Below, piece by piece: positions 57,901-60,900 of a DNA stretch of 64,000 nucleotides (position 1 is the stretch's first letter; every line of letters begins with the position of its first letter). Source of the stretch: Macrothele yani. Taxonomy: Eukaryota > Arthropoda > Arachnida > Araneae > Macrothelidae. The stretch is from positions 26,131,001 through 26,195,000 of the forward strand of contig CM077011.1 of assembly GCA_039090855.1 (NCBI GenBank). Reading direction: 5' to 3'. The translations under genes and the position numbers were made by a program. The notes under the pieces were generated by a model. That model saw only the letters and a program-made list of their open reading frames with translations, searched no databases and had not been told where the DNA came from.

Positions 57901-60900
57901 CTGGTCAAAATGTTTTGCTTCTTCGGTGTAAATGGAAGCCTACGGTGCACAAGGTGTTGTTTTATTAACATATCCAGTTATACACTATCTACCAACAAGT
58001 AATTGGACACCCCTGCAATCGACGATATCTGCGGTCATGATACACGTCACTGCCGCCGCCGTTAAATATCGTGTGGGAAACAACAACGCAACCAGTCGCA
58101 TGCAAGATGCCACTCAGTTCGGAGCTCTCTGATTTCGAGAAAGGTGTAATCGTCGGGTATCACAGAAATGGCGGATCATTACGTGACATATCCAGCAAGT
58201 TGAAGTACCCAAAATCGGCAGTGGCCTACGTGATTGGCAAGTGGAAGGTGAGAGGTTACTGTCGGAATCTGCCCCGACCCGGCAGACCCACAAAACTGGG
58301 AGTTAGAGACCGACGGGTGCTGGTCAGAAAATTCGACCAGCACCCGTCGGTCTCTAACTCCCAGTAGCACGACGCGGGCTACGTGCGGGCGCGCATTCTC
58401 CTGTTGAACCGTGGCCGCTGGCAGATCCTGCAGCTAAGGGAGGACTACAAGCTCCAAAATGTCGGAGATGTAGTGGTGGCTGTTGAGTGTACCGGCGATG
58501 CGTACCAGAGATGTGCGGGTGTCATATCCAATTGCGCCCCAAACCATAACGCCAGGCGACAGACCGGTATGGAGATGCATAATGCCGGCGTCATTCAGTC
58601 TCTCGCCGCGGTGCCGCCACACGCGGATCCGACCCTCGTGGTGTTGCAGGCAGAAGCGGGATTCGTCGGAGAACACAATGTCGTGCTATTCCATAGTCCA
58701 CGTTTCGGAGTTCAACGGCCCACTGCCGCCGCACTCGCCGGTGGTGTAACGTCAATGGTAATCGGAGCAATAAGCGCCGTGCGACAAGTCCCCGCTTCTG
58801 CAGACGACGTCGAACGGTACGTGCTGACACAGGTTGTTGCGCAACACACCCTAATTCCTGCGCTAACATGTAAGTCATAAAAGCTGTCTACGTACGATTA
58901 AAAAATTATCCCTGCTGATACTATAGACTAGTTTAAAAAACTTTATTCACAAGTAAAAGCAAGTTAAAAACGAGATCTTTCGGGATCCTTAGATCCCATC
59001 TTCAGGCTTAAGGCCATAAAGAACAACAGGTGGTCCACTTATATACGATCAGGTTTGACCCATGATGCAACGCAGTGGGCGTTGACATCGGTCAACATAG
59101 CAAATAAAAAAACAATCAATAGTTCGAGGATATGTAAGGTAATACAATATTGTTCGTAGTGGTTCCGGGCATGTCGATGGGAATTAGTTTTTTCCATATG
59201 TGAGGAATGAATGACGGAAGTTCTGAGTTACAGCATAAAGGCCCATATGAATGGATATATAAGCTCTCGGAGAGGAAAACATTTCCCTTGTTACTTTAGA
59301 GTTCAAAACCACGGCGTTCTTCCAGTCAGGTATTTTTCCCTCTTGGTCAACAGTTTTAGTTAGTGCTGTGTTGGTGGAGCCTGACCTCAAGTAATATAGG
59401 TGTTCCGATAATCGTACTTTTAAAGTCCTGAGTGTTGAATCTATATAATATTTCACATCCTCTGCATTATTAGGGTTGACTAAAGGTATGCGGTATACAC
59501 CGGGTCTAGATAGATCGGGAATCAAGTCACGATCAGTTCTTATAATAGAAAAGATGTTACGAGTCGAGACTCCAAAACCAAGTCCATATTTCTTGCATGT
59601 TTTTCTAAGGATTGTCACAAGTGGTTGAGAAAACTCAGTCTTGCCTATATACCGTAAAGTTGTTTTTGGAGCAGTTAGGGTAGTGGATCGAGTTCGTTGA
59701 ACTATATTCATGAAGCGTCCGAAGTACGAATCCGGGTACCCAAAGGATCGGGCCATAGTCCGAATGTACTTAAGTTCATTGTACGTACCGTCCTGCGCTA
59801 ACGTTGGTGATGTGGCGGTGCGAGCCGTCAATGTCCGCCGCACAACATGCCGGTCCTCTCGTTTGGTGGTGTGCCGCGGCTGCGGCAATCGCTTACGTCG
59901 GTCTGTACGTCCCTCCTTCACCCACCGAATCCATACTCGCCTCATTGTGGCTGGATGTCGTCCCACACGGGCGCCGATGTCTCGGTACGATAAACCGCTG
60001 ACGCGATAAGCCATTATTCGTCCTCTGTCGAACTCCGAAACGTGCTGGAATAACTGCCGTATTCTACGACGAGGCATCAGGAAGCTTCCCACGCACAGGT
60101 CCGGCAGCACAACACACTTCCACCCGTCTTCTGTGCACCTTTCTTATAGTGCTTCTTGGTGGCGTGCCGGGCGCACATGGTTTGCATATGCCCTGCAATG
60201 TTAGTCGTTTGCATGCCCTTACGCGGGCGACGCATGCTGCGAATTTCAGGCCAATCGGATGCTTCCTTCTTGGTGTTGCATTTTGGGTGGCCAGCAGTGT
60301 AGTTCAGGAAAGGTTTTTGCAAAAAAACACCGATTGTACAATATGAATTAGGTATTTGTTTTATCAGTGGACCAGTTTTGATGCATGGGAAATCTTTCTC
60401 CGCTGAGGAAATAAGGTCGAACTTTTTTCCATCGGGAGTATAGGGAGCAACAGCACTAGACATCCACCTTAATAGTGTCTTGTTACGAAATGATTTGAAG
60501 TATTTGCATCTTGCTGTTACTAGCAAAGTATTATCGATGTGCTGCATACCTGAGTTGCTTGGAGATTAAACATTGAGCTTGAAAGTACATAATTCTGTGA
60601 TTATTGAATATTGGACCATATTGACTTTAAAGTGTCTTTTAGATTGTGTAATTAAGTTTTCAGCTTCTACAGCAACTATTCGAATTAGAAAATAAGGGTT
60701 CTTCAAGTACTTTGATTCATTAAATAGCCTTACGTTAAAGTTCTAAAGTCATCAAAACTTTATTATTAGATGTACAGTGAAACTTGTGTTAGCGGTCACT
60801 CGTATTCCGTGGTCATCTACCAGAGTGGGCAGTTCTGTCTGGAACGGATGTTGTCGCCAATAGAAGCAATACATTAGCGACCTCTGGCGGCCATCCTCAG

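Larger units (their letters stand above)
54664..57928 (-). mobile_element. Tc1-N: Tc1-like element expanded by an internal tandem array
   Basis: TIRs TACCGAAGAGCTGAAACACT (left) and inverted CACCGAAGAAGCAAAACATT (right, TA at 57929-57930). The minus-strand N-terminal half (57870-57230) gives [20 protein letters not shown] (HTH 2 region), [13 protein letters not shown] and [20 protein letters not shown] (first Asp). The second-Asp block is decayed ([20 protein letters not shown], 57140-57080). The C-terminal residues LERQIRS...[14 protein letters not shown] lie at 54860-54790. Between them the segment from the second-Asp block to just past the Glu block is repeated about 19 times. Confidence 0.88.
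58366..60299 (-). mobile_element. Tc1-H: Tc1-like element, interrupted by a Penelope-like insertion
   Basis: The right TIR (inverted CACTGCTGGCCACCCAAAAT, then AACACCAAGAAGGAAG) ends at 60299 with TA. Minus-strand transposase: start [20 protein letters not shown] (60077), [23 protein letters not shown], up to TLAQ at 59802. It resumes below 58868 as [57 protein letters not shown] (first Asp, 58676-58434) and [13 protein letters not shown] (second-Asp block with D to E, about 58390). It is truncated before the Glu block at the hairpin junction. Related to Tc1-F. Confidence 0.88.

Noticed and set aside
60077..60547. 156-codon minus ORF overlapping repeat R
   Set aside because: Runs across the Tc1-H terminus and repeat R without a unifying domain; a chance ORF apart from the repeat's own conserved stretch.
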